A stretch of DNA of 64,000 nt from Bacillus sp. KH172YL63 (lineage in GTDB: Bacteria; Bacillota; Bacilli; Bacillales; Bacillaceae_B). The position numbers and the translations under genes were made by a program. The DNA lies in assembly GCF_011398925.1 (NCBI RefSeq), contig NZ_AP022842.1:3656001-3720000 (forward strand), read 5' to 3'. Each line of letters begins with the position of its first letter. The first letter of the stretch is position 1. The notes below the pieces were generated by a model. The model worked only from the letters and a program-made list of their open reading frames with translations, was not told where the DNA came from and searched no databases. Shown piece by piece: positions 47,171-58,152 of the stretch.

Positions 47171-48060
47171 GTTGTACGACCCTTTCTCTTCTCGATGTCT
47201 CGATGAGAAACTTTGGTTTGATAATCTTTTTCAAAATGATGGGCCAAATACTCGGCCAGGGCAACCGAACGATGCTGTCCGCCTGTACATCCAATTGCAA
47301 CAACGAGCTGGCTCTTGCCTTCCCGTTTGTATTGAGGAAGCATGAACGACAGTAAATCGGTCACTTTCTCTATGAATTTATTCGTTTCATTCCATTTCAG
47401 CACGTACGTAGACACTTCTTCATCAAGTCCCGTCTTCGGCCGCATATGTTCGATATAGTGCGGGTTCGGCAGGAACCTGACATCGAATACAAGGTCTGCA
47501 TCGATGGGGATTCCGTGCTTGAAACCGAAAGACATGACGTTCACGGTAAAAATCGTCTTTTTATTCACCGAGAATTCCGTTAAGATCTTTTCCCTGAGTT
47601 CACGGGGCTTCATGGTTGATGTCGTGTAGATCAGCTGTGCACGGCCTTTCAGTTCTTCAAGGAGTTCCCTTTCCTGACGGATCCCTTCAAGTGGCAGCCC
47701 GGATGGTGCGAGCGGGTGGGACCGCCGTGTTTCCTTGTAACGTCTCACAAGGGAGGAATCATCTGCATCCAAATAAAGGATCTGCGGTGACACCCATGAG
47801 GTTTCCGCCAGTTCATCCAATGCTTTGAAAAGGTGATCGAAGAATTCCCTTCCCCTCAGGTCCATGACGAGGGCGACCTTATTCATCTTATTACCGGACT
47901 CTTTCATCAGTTCCAAAAATTTAGGCAGGAGAGTGGGCGGCAGGTTGTCCACACAGAAAAACCCTAAATCCTCAAAGCTCTGGATGGCGACCGTTTTTCC
48001 CGCTCCAGACATCCCCGTTATGATTACCAATTGAACGTCATTCGTAGAACCTGTACTCAT
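47167..48060 (-). CDS. rapZ: RNase adapter / nucleotide-binding protein RapZ (YvcJ)
   Basis: A 297-residue P-loop protein with Walker A GMSGAGKT (about 15-22), a Walker B-like [12 protein letters not shown], and the C-terminal domain signature [19 protein letters not shown]. The E. coli homologue directs RNase E to the GlmZ small RNA; in B. subtilis YvcJ hydrolyses GTP and affects competence. It is translationally coupled to yvcK (ATGA overlap). Confidence 0.95.
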   Translation of the reverse strand: MSTGSTNDVQLVIITGMSGAGKTVAIQSFEDLGFFCVDNLPPTLLPKFLELMKESGNKMNKVALVMDLRGREFFDHLFKALDELAETSWVSPQILYLDADDSSLVRRYKETRRSHPLAPSGLPLEGIRQERELLEELKGRAQLIYTTSTMKPRELREKILTEFSVNKKTIFTVNVMSFGFKHGIPIDADLVFDVRFLPNPHYIEHMRPKTGLDEEVSTYVLKWNETNKFIEKVTDLLSFMLPQYKREGKSQLVVAIGCTGGQHRSVALAEYLAHHFEKDYQTKVSHRDIEKRKGRTT

Positions 48061-48101
48061 ACTCTTCCCCCACTTTATCGTTATGTTCTATTTATAGTTG
48101 G

Positions 48102-48569
48102 TTAACTTGGATCTAATCGATAAGATAATAATTTAAAATCAGGAGTATAGGTAAATGTTCCGTATATCGTATTCTTTCCGTGCAACAGGTAGTCAAGAAT
48201 ATGATAATCCCCCTCAGCCATCGGCAGGTCCTTTATGTCCTCAATTGGGTGCCATTTGATCTTTCCTTCATCCGATTCCTGGAGGTTGACGCCATCTGCT
48301 TCCGTTGCAAAGAAAGAGAACATCATCCACTCCGATACGATTTGATTGCCATCCTTGATGATGAACGTAAAGACACCTTTTAAATCAGGGTTCTTCAAGT
48401 AAATGCCTGTCTCCTCACGGTACTCGCGAATGACAGCGTCCCTGATCGATTCACCTGACTCCATCTTGCCGCCGGGGGCGACCCACCAATTCCTTCTTGG
48501 CTTCTGGAGAAGGAGCACCTTGTCCCCATCTAGATATAAACAATTTGTGACACGCTGCACTACCTTCAC
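48102..48569 (-). CDS. yvcI: Nudix hydrolase YvcI
   Basis: A protein of about 155 residues with the Nudix box GGKMESGESIRDAVIREYREETGI (G-x5-E-x7-REUxEExGU pattern) and QKPRRNWWVAPGG before it, as in YvcI/MutT-type pyrophosphohydrolases. The substrate is unknown. The frame opens with GTG at 48569, but a GTG three codons later (48560) is better placed after GAGGTG and may be the real start. It heads the rapZ-yvcK-whiA-crh operon. Confidence 0.9.
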   Translation of the reverse strand: MKVVQRVTNCLYLDGDKVLLLQKPRRNWWVAPGGKMESGESIRDAVIREYREETGIYLKNPDLKGVFTFIIKDGNQIVSEWMMFSFFATEADGVNLQESDEGKIKWHPIEDIKDLPMAEGDYHILDYLLHGKNTIYGTFTYTPDFKLLSYRLDPS

Positions 48570-48792
48570 CTCAATCTTGATGATTCGGGATCGATGTAGA
48601 TATCAGTCCCACTTTCAGTCATTATCATTCCTTTTATTATACTATGATTGTAGACAAGCCACAATGTCTCGGCTTGCTGCATGGAAGGTTGTCGATTTCC
48701 ATCGAAATATGAGTGGACAGGTTTTGACAGGATCTTTGGGTGTGATGAGTGGTACAGACCGTGGGTAATCAATGATACAGGGGGAAAAGGGC

Positions 48793-48823
48793 AAAAAAAT
48801 AGACACAGGCGAGTCCTGTGTCG
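48793..48823 (-). terminator. terminator downstream of the SGNH hydrolase gene
   Basis: GACACAGG / CCTGTGTC forms an eight-base stem, followed on the minus strand by TATTTTTTT. It lies about 170 bp after the hydrolase stop; the DNA between 48570 and 48992 has no credible gene. Confidence 0.75.
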
Positions 48824-48992
48824 TCTACGGGATTTATTACTTAAAAGGGGGTCAATTTCTTATTTTCTATATTACCCGAAAATTGTTTCACTAGTGTTAC
48901 AACAGATTTAAAACGGTATTACGGAATGGTTAATGTTTCGTAATGAAATTGACGAATGGAGGCGAATGATGTGAAAAACTGTCAGTCTACAA

Positions 48993-49709
48993 TCAGAAAT
49001 CATATTCCTTAAGGATCTGATCTGCCATCAAGTCATACCCTTTCCCGTTCGGGTGCAGGGAATCATGGAAGTATTCCTCTTTCGACTTCCCTTTGAATAA
49101 CGGATTGGTGGAGACATATTTCACATTTTCATGCTTTTTCACTTCTTTCATGATTGATTTGTTCCAATCGTCCACATATGCCTCTATTTTGTCACTGTCT
49201 TTATCCGGATAAGGATTGTATAACCCCAGCACAAGGATGTCTGCATCTTCACTTGCTGTTCCGGTAATATTCAGGATTTTCTCCAAATGATCCAGGTAAT
49301 CTTCCTTCGCTTCCATGATCTCATCATGATGCAGCGGAAACAGGTCCCCTCCATTGTTCTTGATCAGATCATTTGTCCCGATATTAATGATAAATACGTC
49401 CGCTTCACCTAAATCCTCTGCGACATCCGGCTTTACAATCTGGGACAACATTTCGTCCGACTGCTGTCCCGGCACCCCAAGATTTTGGAAATGATAGCTT
49501 ATCTCTGTATGCTTCTCATTCACCCTCTTTTCCAGGCGTCCGATATAACCTTCATCCTTTTTATCACCGTATCCATAGGTGAGTGAGTCACCAAGTGCGA
49601 TGACCCTCTTCTTGGATGCCGACTCACTTTCATCGGTAAAGAAACCGAAGTAAAGGACGGGGATAAGGGCAAATAGTGCTGTGATTCCTATGATTTTCAA
49701 TGCTTTCAT
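48993..49709 (-). CDS. SGNH/GDSL-type hydrolase, secreted or membrane-anchored
   Basis: A 238-residue GDSL lipase/esterase-like protein. An N-terminal hydrophobic segment (about 5-24) acts as signal or anchor. The catalytic blocks are GDSLTYGYG (Ser about 42), LGVPGQQSDEM, INIGTNDL and the final FHDSLHPNGKGYDLMA, which supplies Asp and His. Substrate unknown; relatives in Bacillus include YpmR-type proteins. AAGGTTGG precedes the ATG. Together with tnrA it separates yvcI from trxB, which are adjacent in B. subtilis. Confidence 0.88.
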   Translation of the reverse strand: MKALKIIGITALFALIPVLYFGFFTDESESASKKRVIALGDSLTYGYGDKKDEGYIGRLEKRVNEKHTEISYHFQNLGVPGQQSDEMLSQIVKPDVAEDLGEADVFIINIGTNDLIKNNGGDLFPLHHDEIMEAKEDYLDHLEKILNITGTASEDADILVLGLYNPYPDKDSDKIEAYVDDWNKSIMKEVKKHENVKYVSTNPLFKGKSKEEYFHDSLHPNGKGYDLMADQILKEYDF

Positions 49710-49821
49710 CGTTGATCCAACCTTCCGAAATAAACTGGGATGACTTTACTAATAGTCGTTATTCCCTGTTACGGAGGTTGTAACCCTGTTTAAATTTGGA
49801 AACACCTTCAGACTGTTCCTT

Positions 49822-50136
49822 TTATTTTTTCTGGATGCCAAACCTGGCATTGAGCTGGCCCCGTATCATTTTCTGCTTCGCTTCTTTTCTTTCTTTTCTT
49901 GATAGCTCATGTTTGATTTCTTTCGTAGTCACTCCTTCTTCACGCTGATCGGCAATATCCATCAGGCGCTCCACATCGGAAAAGGAATATTTACGGTAGC
50001 CCCGGTTCGACCGCTTCGGAAAGATTAAATTCTTCTCTTCATAGTAGCGGATCTTCCTTTCGGTCAGTCCGGTCAATTCACTCACGACACCGATGGAGAT
50101 TACTTTTTTATCCTTATAGGAAGGTTCATTATCCAC
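49822..50136 (-). CDS. tnrA: nitrogen-control regulator TnrA (MerR family)
   Basis: A 104-residue MerR-family regulator. [19 protein letters not shown] and [36 protein letters not shown] match TnrA/GlnR. The short C-terminus ending [13 protein letters not shown] resembles the glutamine synthetase-binding tail of TnrA rather than GlnR. TnrA activates nitrogen-scavenging genes when feedback-inhibited glutamine synthetase is absent. The start is a GTG at 50136. A TnrA box lies upstream at the spacing used for activation, suggesting autoregulation. Confidence 0.92.
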   Translation of the reverse strand: MDNEPSYKDKKVISIGVVSELTGLTERKIRYYEEKNLIFPKRSNRGYRKYSFSDVERLMDIADQREEGVTTKEIKHELSRKERKEAKQKMIRGQLNARFGIQKK

Positions 50137-50170
50137 GCTCTCCTCATCCTCCCAGTCTGTGAATACCTTG

Positions 50171-50222
50171 ATTATACATGTACCTCATCGATCTTTGGAC
50201 TAGTATGTCAGAAAACCTGACA
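50171..50222. promoter_or_regulatory. TnrA box and tnrA promoter
   Basis: TGTCAGAAAACCTGACA (50206-50222) fits the TnrA/GlnR site TGTNAN7TNACA. On the minus strand a -10 TATAAT (50176-50171) places the likely tnrA start site about 50 bp from the box centre, the distance typical of TnrA-activated promoters; the -35 is poor, as expected for an activated promoter. The box may also control the divergent small gene. Confidence 0.8.
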
Positions 50223-50318
50223 AATAATTCGAAATTGGAAGAAAACTTAACAAGGTGGAGGACTTTGTTCATCAAAGATCCTACAATACAAACAAGAACC
50301 CATAAGGAGTGAACATTC

Positions 50319-50486
50319 ATGCCCTTACTACGCGAAGCCGTTGAGAAGAAAAGGCAGCAATTTATCCGTCGGTTGGTAGAAGCTGGTGTGTACAAATCAG
50401 GTGATGAAGGATTGAAGAAGCTGACGCTGTCGGAGCTGGTGGAGGTGTTTCACAAATATGAGGGGGAGTCGTGGATGAGGAGGTAA
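50319..50486 (+). CDS. small FbpA-like protein, 55 residues (YkzB-like)
   Basis: ATG at 50319 after AAGGAG, ending at TAA 50486. The product starts MPLLREAVEKKRQQFIRRLV and continues EAGVYKSGDEGLKKLTLSEL. This matches the Fur-regulated basic protein A (FbpA) family: LREAVEKKRxxxI..L..AGVYK...LxxLTLSEL. In B. subtilis tnrA is divergent from a small gene, ykzB, around shared TnrA control, and this arrangement is the same. I saw no Fur box here. The function is unknown. Confidence 0.75.
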   Translation: MPLLREAVEKKRQQFIRRLVEAGVYKSGDEGLKKLTLSELVEVFHKYEGESWMRR

Positions 50487-50575
50487 TGGGAGGTTGTAAG
50501 GTGATAGGGTCCGAATAGGTGTTGTATAAAAAGAGGACTGTATTTGTAAACATTGTGGCTATTAGACAAGCGAGA

Positions 50576-50602
50576 TGCGGTTGATTTCCACTCCAGATGC
50601 TC
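50576..50602. repeat. end fragment of the large palindromic repeat
   Basis: TGCGGTTGATTTCCACTCCAG followed by ATGCTC closely matches the outer arm of copy A (CAGTTGATTTCCGCTCCAGGTGCTC). The rest of the element is absent. It appears to be a deletion remnant. Confidence 0.6.
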
Positions 50603-50650
50603 ACATTAACCCCTGTTAATAACAACAATCAATGCGAAAAGAACCAAAAA

Positions 50651-50688
50651 GAAAAATCCGAACGAAATCTATCTCGTTCGGATTTTTT
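50651..50688. terminator. bidirectional terminator near trxB
   Basis: A 14-base stem (AAAAATCCGAACGA / TCGTTCGGATTTTT) with a seven-base loop, A-rich on the left and T-rich on the right. It can end trxB transcription (minus) and the small FbpA-like gene (plus). Confidence 0.88.
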
Positions 50689-50743
50689 GCTGCTTACATA
50701 TCATTCATGTATTTAGCAGGTTTAGACCTGCTTTAATAAAAAA

Positions 50744-51769
<1,026 letters not shown>

Positions 51770-51832
51770 TCATAGTATTAACTTCCTACACTTATCCTAT
51801 AAAAAACAAGGTCATATCGTCCAAAAATATGC

Positions 51833-53338
51833 TCAAGGGAGGTAACTCTCCACGATGTCCACGTATTTGGTCAACGTGCTCTGTGAAACTTCGAAGCGGT
51901 CACAAAGCTGTTTCTTCGTCACCTTTTCATTCCGCAGACGTTTCCAAACATATTCGGTTGCCGCTGCGAATGCTTTTGTATTCTTGAAAGCTTCCCGTTC
52001 TTTCATCCCCCGGTACGCAATCGTGAACCATGTAAGGAATAATCCCGATTCCACACTGGAGACAGGCTTATGTTTGCTGTAGAGATGAAGCGCGACCTGA
52101 TGCATATTGTGGATTTCATTATTTTCCTGAGTATCGCCGTTTTGATTCAGCACCTCTGCCAGATACAGTTTCTCCACAACCGAAAGGTCCCCGACATCAC
52201 AGAAATCTGCATGTGTAAGAATCGCCCTTTGCTGATTGGAAACAGACGTCAGGAACAAACCGAATAGCTTTTCTTCAGTATAGTCACTTTGCAGCTTTTT
52301 CAGAATCGACGTAACGTGATTCTCGAATCCTTCCGCCTTCTTCTTATCGTTCCAAGGCTCAAGCCCTTCTTTTTCCGGATTGATTTCCAATACTTTCTTC
52401 CACGCACTGCGGGCCGTGTCGGCATGCCCTGTGTCATGTGCGGAATAAGACAGCCAGTAATAGAAGCTTCCATCCCCTTCAAAACCGACCTTCTGCAGAA
52501 ACTTCAGCCATTCATAAGCCTTCTCAGAATGTCCGATCAGCGCAAACGTGGCGCCGAGCTTGTAGCGGTGCTCATGAAGCAGCGGACGCACCTTCTCGAG
52601 ACCCTGCACGAGCTGGGCGAGCTCATCTTTCTGGTCCTGATAGAAATAAAAGACAGCCGTATTGCACAGGGCATGAAGATTACCCGGATTCTTCCCCAGC
52701 ACCTCTTCAAGCGTAGCGGACGCTTTCTTCACTTCTCCTAAATAGAAGTATGCAAGGGCAAGATTATTGTACGCAGACCAAAATTCAGGATAATCCTTAA
52801 TCACCTGCTGTAATGCTTCCACGGCTTTCTGGAAATGCCCTGATTCAAGAAGATCCCTTGCTTTTTCCTGCTGGACGATGAGGTCATCATGCTCATATAA
52901 ATCGTCCAGGATCAGATCGGAATCAAGTTCCAGAAGTTCCAGCAAATCTTCTGCATCCTCGACGAATTCACCATACTCTTCTTTATCCAAATAAGCAGAA
53001 ACCTGCTCGTAGGCCTCTTTAAACAATCCCAAATGGGCATAGTTATTGGCTAAAAAGTAATGACACTCGGACATATGGGGATCCAGTTCATCCAATATAT
53101 TATGCAGGAGATCGTTTGAGCGCTTGTATTCCCCAAGCTCTGTATATACGATCGACAATTGACAGGCAATCATCGGTTCCACCGGTTCTAATTGAAATGC
53201 ACGATTTAAATATTTTAAAGATTTCTTAAGCTCCCGACGTTGATAGGCTTTCATCCCTTTGTTGTAGTAATACTCACCAGTCGGGACAAAAGACAATACC
53301 TTCGCTTGCTCACTACCTAAATTTGACCCTTTTCTCAT
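51833..53338 (-). CDS. yvcD: tetratricopeptide-repeat protein YvcD
   Basis: A 501-residue cytoplasmic TPR protein. Repeats are visible from about residue 15 (GEYYYNKGMKAYQRRELKKSLKYLNRAFQLEP) through about 330, with acidic linkers (EFVEDAEDLLELLELDSDLILDDLYEHDD). The C-terminal 35 residues look like a helix-turn-helix (VTKKQLCDRFEVSQSTLTKYVDIVESYL). The molecular role is not established. The ATG at 53338 follows GGAGG by six bases. It lies between the his operon and trxB, as in B. subtilis. Confidence 0.9.
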   Translation of the reverse strand: MRKGSNLGSEQAKVLSFVPTGEYYYNKGMKAYQRRELKKSLKYLNRAFQLEPVEPMIACQLSIVYTELGEYKRSNDLLHNILDELDPHMSECHYFLANNYAHLGLFKEAYEQVSAYLDKEEYGEFVEDAEDLLELLELDSDLILDDLYEHDDLIVQQEKARDLLESGHFQKAVEALQQVIKDYPEFWSAYNNLALAYFYLGEVKKASATLEEVLGKNPGNLHALCNTAVFYFYQDQKDELAQLVQGLEKVRPLLHEHRYKLGATFALIGHSEKAYEWLKFLQKVGFEGDGSFYYWLSYSAHDTGHADTARSAWKKVLEINPEKEGLEPWNDKKKAEGFENHVTSILKKLQSDYTEEKLFGLFLTSVSNQQRAILTHADFCDVGDLSVVEKLYLAEVLNQNGDTQENNEIHNMHQVALHLYSKHKPVSSVESGLFLTWFTIAYRGMKEREAFKNTKAFAAATEYVWKRLRNEKVTKKQLCDRFEVSQSTLTKYVDIVESYLP

Positions 53339-53413
53339 CAAAGTCCTCCGAAACGTTCATAGTATAACTACAGTAGTATATCATACAATACCCCTGCACT
53401 AAACTACCATATT

Positions 53414-53459
53414 TTGAGGGACGGACCTTTGCTGCCTTCAGCAAAGGTCCGTCCCTCAA
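53414..53459. repeat. REP-like hairpin 1 (GAGGGACGGACC family)
   Basis: A perfect 19-bp inverted repeat (GAGGGACGGACCTTTGCTG and its complement) around CCTT. The same GAGGGACGGACC head occurs at 56820 and 58154. It lies 5 bp after the hisIE stop and may act as its terminator or as an mRNA-stabilising hairpin. Confidence 0.85.
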
Positions 53460-53463
53460 GGTG

Positions 53464-54090
53464 TTATTTATTATGTCGTTCCACGAGGACATCGAGGACG
53501 TCGTCGAGTGGAAGTTTTTGTTCCCTCATAAGAACCAGTACGTGGTAGAGAAGGTCTGCGATTTCCCATTTCAGTTCTTCACTGTCCCTGTTTTTCGCCG
53601 CGATGACCACTTCTGTGGCTTCTTCGCCGACTTTTTTCAGGATTTTGTCCACCCCTTTTTCAAAGAGATAGGTAGTGTAAGCTCCCTCGGGCATTTCGAG
53701 TTCACGTTCTTCAATCAGTTTTTCAAGCGTCAGTAAGATGTTTGCTGACGATGATCCCACTGTGCCGTATACGCCTTCGTGGAAACAGCTTTCTTCCCCG
53801 GTATGACATGCCGGACCCTTTTTATCCACCATCACAAGGAGAGCGTCTTTATCGCAATCCCACGTGATGCTTTTCACCGTTTGGGTATTTCCGCTTGTTT
53901 CCCCTTTATGCCAGAGCGCTTGACGGGAACGGGAGTAGAACCAGGTTTCCCCTGACTCCACCGTTTTCTTCAATGATTCTTCGTTCATATAAGCGAGTGT
54001 CAATACTTCTTTCGTGGCTGCGTCTTGGACGATGGCAGGCACCAGGCCTTTTTCATCGTATGTAACTGAAGCCATCCAATCGTTTGTCAT
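53464..54090 (-). CDS. hisI: phosphoribosyl-AMP cyclohydrolase / phosphoribosyl-ATP pyrophosphatase HisIE
   Basis: A 208-residue bifunctional enzyme for the second and third steps of histidine synthesis. The N-terminal cyclohydrolase (about 1-115) has [18 protein letters not shown] and the metal site WDCDKDALL...[12 protein letters not shown]. The C-terminal pyrophosphatase (about 120-208) has [29 protein letters not shown] and [17 protein letters not shown]. It ends the his operon and overlaps hisF by 4 bp. Confidence 0.97.
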   Translation of the reverse strand: MTNDWMASVTYDEKGLVPAIVQDAATKEVLTLAYMNEESLKKTVESGETWFYSRSRQALWHKGETSGNTQTVKSITWDCDKDALLVMVDKKGPACHTGEESCFHEGVYGTVGSSSANILLTLEKLIEERELEMPEGAYTTYLFEKGVDKILKKVGEEATEVVIAAKNRDSEELKWEIADLLYHVLVLMREQKLPLDDVLDVLVERHNK

Positions 54091-54845
54091 CGTACGTGCA
54101 CCTCCTGCTCTCGTAAATAGCTCTTCACTTCTTCTACGCTTGTTTCTTTATAGTGGAAAATGGAAGCTGCCAGGGCCGCATCAGCCTTGCCTTCCGTAAA
54201 CACCTCTTTAAAGTGCTCTGCATTGCCGGCACCGCCTGAAGCGATCACCGGGATCGAGACTGCTTCACTTACAGCTTTCGTAAGAGCAAGATTGAAACCT
54301 TTCTTCTCCCCGTCGCTGTCCATGCTCGTGAGCAGGATTTCACCTGCACCGAGCGCCTCTACTTCCTGTGCCCATTTGACGGCATCCAAATCTTTCAGCT
54401 TTCTGCCACCGTGGGTGTATACCTTCCAGGATTCGCTTCCTTCATCGTACTTCGCATCAATCGCGACGACGATGCACTGGGAACCGAAATATTCCGCCCC
54501 TTCACGTACCAGTTCCGGGCGCAGGACGGCTGCCGTATTCAGGGAAACCTTATCTGCTCCTGCACGGAGTATTGCTTTCATATCTTCCACCGCGTTGATG
54601 CCCCCGCCTACCGTGAACGGGATCGCAAGCTCTGCCGCTACATGCCTGACGACTTCGACCATCGTTTTCCGGCCTTCATGTGAAGCGGAAATATCAAGGA
54701 AAACCAGTTCATCGGCACCCTGCTCGTCATACACCTTCGCAAGCTCGACCGGATCACCGGCATCGCGTAGTTCCAAGAACTGGATCCCCTTCACCACACG
54801 GCCGTCCTTTACATCCAAACAAGGGACAATCCGTTTCGTTAACAT
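54087..54845 (-). CDS. hisF: imidazole glycerol phosphate synthase cyclase subunit HisF
   Basis: A 252-residue TIM barrel that, with ammonia from HisH, makes imidazole glycerol phosphate and AICAR. Catalytic Asp11 ([15 protein letters not shown]) and Asp130 (VVAIDAKYD) are present, as are the phosphate loops [10 protein letters not shown] and [11 protein letters not shown]. It overlaps hisA by 7 bp and hisIE by 4 bp. Confidence 0.98.
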   Translation of the reverse strand: MLTKRIVPCLDVKDGRVVKGIQFLELRDAGDPVELAKVYDEQGADELVFLDISASHEGRKTMVEVVRHVAAELAIPFTVGGGINAVEDMKAILRAGADKVSLNTAAVLRPELVREGAEYFGSQCIVVAIDAKYDEGSESWKVYTHGGRKLKDLDAVKWAQEVEALGAGEILLTSMDSDGEKKGFNLALTKAVSEAVSIPVIASGGAGNAEHFKEVFTEGKADAALAASIFHYKETSVEEVKSYLREQEVHVR

Positions 54846-55573
54846 GATTTCACCTCATTTACTGCCTCACTCACCGTGAACTTGCCTGTATAAAGTGATT
54901 TCCCGCAAATTGCGCCGGTCACCCCTTTGTTTTCATATTGCTTGAGCGTTCTCAAGTCTTCAAGTGAACTGATGCCTCCGGAAGCGATCACGCTTTTCCC
55001 TGTTTGTTCAGCCATCTCAACGACCGCCTCAACATTCGGTCCGCTCAGCATGCCGTCTGTCGCAATGTCGGTAAAGATGAATGTTTCCGCACCAGCTTCT
55101 GCAAGCTCTTTCCCAAGGTCGACTGCTTTCAGCGCTGACGTTTCTAGCCAGCCGTGGGTTGCCACATATCCGTCCTTCGCATCAAGGCCGATGGCGATCC
55201 GGTCGCCAAACTCGGCAAGCCATTCCTTGACGAGCGCTGTATCTGACACGGCAATGCTTCCGATGATTACCCGGTCGATACCACGGTTAAGGTAGTGCTC
55301 GATATCTTCCCTGGACCGGATACCTCCCCCGATCTGGACTTTCGCATCGAGCTTTTCTGCCACGGCGATGACGAATTCATCATTGATCCGTGAGCCTTCC
55401 TTCGCCCCGTCAAGGTCGACCATGTGGATCCATTCGGCCCCCTCGTCAACGAATTTCTTCGCCATATCAAACGGGGAATCCCCGTATACCGTTTCTTGAT
55501 TATAATCCCCCTGCACCAGACGTACGCATTTACCACCGCGCATATCGATGGCTGGATAGATTGTAAAACTCAT
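54839..55573 (-). CDS. hisA: ProFAR isomerase HisA
   Basis: A 244-residue TIM barrel catalysing the Amadori rearrangement of ProFAR to PRFAR. Asp10 in [18 protein letters not shown] is the general base, [15 protein letters not shown] contains the second Asp region, and the phosphate loops are [11 protein letters not shown] and [11 protein letters not shown]. It overlaps hisH by 4 bp. Confidence 0.98.
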   Translation of the reverse strand: MSFTIYPAIDMRGGKCVRLVQGDYNQETVYGDSPFDMAKKFVDEGAEWIHMVDLDGAKEGSRINDEFVIAVAEKLDAKVQIGGGIRSREDIEHYLNRGIDRVIIGSIAVSDTALVKEWLAEFGDRIAIGLDAKDGYVATHGWLETSALKAVDLGKELAEAGAETFIFTDIATDGMLSGPNVEAVVEMAEQTGKSVIASGGISSLEDLRTLKQYENKGVTGAICGKSLYTGKFTVSEAVNEVKSC

Positions 55574-56211
55574 GAAACCACCTCCGATTCCTTCACCCGT
55601 TTTGTAAAATTCTCAAGCAGCTGCATGCCAAGTTCACCGCTTTTTTCCGGGTGAAACTGCATGCCATATATATTTTCACGGCTAACGACGGCAGGAATCT
55701 CAACACCTGCATAATCTGCACTGGCGGCAATCACGTCTTTTGAACCTTCGTGCACATAATAAGAATGAACGAAGTACACATACCCTTCTGTCAGACCGTC
55801 AAGCAGCGGCGATTGCTTCTGATAGCGAATCAGGTTCCAGCCCATATGAGGAACCTTGTATGCCAAACCATTGCTGTCTTCCTTAGGGATGTGGATCACT
55901 TCACCAGGGAGAAGCCCCAATCCTTTCGTCTCACCGTTTTCCTTACTTTCGTCAAACAGAAGCTGCATCCCTAGACAGATACCCAACAGGGGTTTGCCGC
56001 TGTCTGCAAATGTAAGGATGGTATCTTTCAGGTGGGTCGCTTCAAGCAGGCTCATGGCATCCTTGAATGCGCCGACACCCGGCAGAATAAGACCGTCTGC
56101 GTTCAACAGCTCTTCTTGTACATCACTGATAAAATAAGGGACGTTCAGCCGTTCAAGTGCTTTGCTGACGCTGAACAGATTCCCCATTCCATAATCTACG
56201 ATGCCGATCAT
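55570..56211 (-). CDS. hisH: imidazole glycerol phosphate synthase glutaminase subunit HisH
   Basis: A 213-residue class I glutamine amidotransferase supplying ammonia to HisF. The triad is Cys in [12 protein letters not shown] (about Cys81) and His and Glu in [12 protein letters not shown] near the C-terminus; the oxyanion element is [10 protein letters not shown]. It is 3 bp downstream of hisB and overlaps hisA. Confidence 0.98.
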   Translation of the reverse strand: MIGIVDYGMGNLFSVSKALERLNVPYFISDVQEELLNADGLILPGVGAFKDAMSLLEATHLKDTILTFADSGKPLLGICLGMQLLFDESKENGETKGLGLLPGEVIHIPKEDSNGLAYKVPHMGWNLIRYQKQSPLLDGLTEGYVYFVHSYYVHEGSKDVIAASADYAGVEIPAVVSRENIYGMQFHPEKSGELGMQLLENFTKRVKESEVVS

Positions 56212-56214
56212 GAA

Positions 56215-56802
56215 TTATAACATCCCTTTCGTCGACGGGATCCCTTTGACACGGGGATCGATCGTCGTTGCTTCATCAAGGGCGCGTCCCAGCGCCTTGA
56301 AGATCGCTTCGATGATGTGGTGGGTGTTGTGACCATAGTGGACGATGACGTGTAAATTCATTCGGGCTTCCAGGGCGAACTTCCAAAGGAACTCATGGAC
56401 ATTTTCAGTATCGAATGTCCCGACCTTCTGACTCGGAAGCTCTGCACGGAACTCAAGGTGCGGACGATTGCTGAGGTCAACCACGACCTGGGCAAGTGCT
56501 TCATCCATCGGAACCATCGCTGATCCGTAACGCTTGATGCCTTTTTTATCCCCCAGTGACTTCAACAATGCCTGACCGAGGCAGATTCCGATATCCTCCG
56601 TTGTATGGTGGTCATCGACCTCGACATCCCCGTCCGCCTCGATCGTACAATCAAACTGTCCGTGTTTCGTGAACAAATCCAGCATATGACTCATAAACGG
56701 GACACCCGTCTCAATCTTCGAGTTCCCCTCTCCATCAATTCCAAAATTCAAACGGATATCCGTCTCATTCGTCTTGCGCACAACCTCTGCACTTCTCACC
56801 AT
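56215..56802 (-). CDS. hisB: imidazoleglycerol-phosphate dehydratase HisB
   Basis: A 195-residue Mn-dependent dehydratase. The two signature metal-binding segments are DVEVDDHHTTEDIGICLGQAL and HVIVHYGHNTHHIIEAIFKALGRAL, with FMSHMLDLF earlier. It is the monofunctional form, without the phosphatase domain of enterobacterial HisB. AAAGGAGG precedes the ATG. A REP-like hairpin lies between it and hisD. Confidence 0.98.
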   Translation of the reverse strand: MVRSAEVVRKTNETDIRLNFGIDGEGNSKIETGVPFMSHMLDLFTKHGQFDCTIEADGDVEVDDHHTTEDIGICLGQALLKSLGDKKGIKRYGSAMVPMDEALAQVVVDLSNRPHLEFRAELPSQKVGTFDTENVHEFLWKFALEARMNLHVIVHYGHNTHHIIEAIFKALGRALDEATTIDPRVKGIPSTKGML

Positions 56803-56815
56803 GATGTCCTCCTTT

Positions 56816-56853
56816 TTTGGAGGGACGGACCTCCAGATGGAGGTCCGTCCCTC
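56816..56853. repeat. REP-like hairpin 2 between hisD and hisB
   Basis: GAGGGACGGACCTCCA pairs perfectly with TGGAGGTCCGTCCCTC around two bases (56820-56853). It lies in the 55-bp gap upstream of the hisB start and just after the hisD stop, inside the operon. Confidence 0.85.
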
Positions 56854-56857
56854 TTTC

Positions 56858-58132
56858 TTACTTCTCTTTATCGAATCGGATCTCTACCGCACGGGCATGG
56901 GCTTCCAGCCCTTCCAGACGGGCAAGCTTCGCGATTTTTTGATAGTTTTTCTCCAGTGCTGTTTCACTGTAGGATATCACACTGGTCTTCTTCATGAACT
57001 CGTCCACGTTCAACGGACTCGAGAACCGTGCCGTACCGTTTGTCGGCAGGACATGATTCGGTCCTGCAAAATAATCGCCGACAGGCTCTGAGCTGAATCG
57101 GCCGAGGAAGATCGCACCTGCGTGACGGACCTTCGCCATCGTTTCAAGGGGTTTTTCCGTCAGGATCTCGAGGTGCTCCGCTGCAAGCTGATTCACAACA
57201 TCGATCGCTTCTTCCATATCCTTCGTTACATAAATCGCACCGTAATCCGAAATGGACTGACGGGCAATCTCTTCTCTCGGAAGGGAAGAAAGCTGCCTTT
57301 CGACCTGTTCAGATACTTCTTCAGCGAGACGCTCAGAATTGGTCACGAGTACTGCAGAAGCAAATACATCGTGCTCAGCCTGGGAAAGAAGATCGGCGGC
57401 AATTTCATCTGCCCGCTGATGCTCATCTGCAAGAATGACAATTTCACTCGGCCCTGCGATCATATCAATGTCCACATCCCCGAACACTTCACGTTTGGCT
57501 AGAGCGACAAAGATGTTGCCGGGTCCGGTGATCTTATCGACCGGACTGATCGTTTCGGTTCCGTAAGCAAGTGCCGCAACTGCCTGGGCACCGCCCACTT
57601 TGAAAATGTTCTCCACTCCTGCAAGTTTGGCGGCAACGAGCACGCCTGCCGACAGCTTCCCGTCCTTACCTGGAGGAGAAACCATCGTGATCTGTTTCAC
57701 TCCGGCCACTTTGGCAGGCAGTACATTCATCAAGACGGATGAAGGGTAGGCGGCCGTTCCGCCTGGGACATAGACCCCGACAGAATCGAGCGGTGTCAGT
57801 CGCTGACCGATCATCGTTCCGTCTTCATTCGTTGTAAACCAAGAATTCCTCTTCTGCTTTTCGTGGAACTCCCTGATGTTCTCACCTGCTTCTTCAATGA
57901 TCGAAATCATTTCCTGATCCAAAGAAGCAAAGGCTTCATCGATTTCAGCCTGGGACACTCTGATGCTGTCTAACTGTACACCATCAAACTTCTCCGTATA
58001 TTCGCGGACCGCTTCGTCACCTTTCTCCTGAACAGAAGCAATGATCTCCTGGACCGCTTTCCGCTGCTCTTCCGTACCACCATCAACCGAGCGCTTAATC
58101 GACGCCCCGCTTATATCCTTAATCAACTTCAT
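56858..58132 (-). CDS. hisD: histidinol dehydrogenase HisD
   Basis: A Zn enzyme of about 424 residues performing the last two steps, histidinol to histidine. The signature [33 protein letters not shown] and the His pair and Asp in LAAEHLEIL and [14 protein letters not shown] are present. The ATG at 58132 (MKLIKDIS) is preferred; the frame opens four codons earlier at a TTG with no better ribosome binding site. REP-like hairpins flank the gene on both sides. Confidence 0.96.
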   Translation of the reverse strand: MKLIKDISGASIKRSVDGGTEEQRKAVQEIIASVQEKGDEAVREYTEKFDGVQLDSIRVSQAEIDEAFASLDQEMISIIEEAGENIREFHEKQKRNSWFTTNEDGTMIGQRLTPLDSVGVYVPGGTAAYPSSVLMNVLPAKVAGVKQITMVSPPGKDGKLSAGVLVAAKLAGVENIFKVGGAQAVAALAYGTETISPVDKITGPGNIFVALAKREVFGDVDIDMIAGPSEIVILADEHQRADEIAADLLSQAEHDVFASAVLVTNSERLAEEVSEQVERQLSSLPREEIARQSISDYGAIYVTKDMEEAIDVVNQLAAEHLEILTEKPLETMAKVRHAGAIFLGRFSSEPVGDYFAGPNHVLPTNGTARFSSPLNVDEFMKKTSVISYSETALEKNYQKIAKLARLEGLEAHARAVEIRFDKEK

Positions 58133-58152
58133 TCCATTCACCAACCTTCAGT

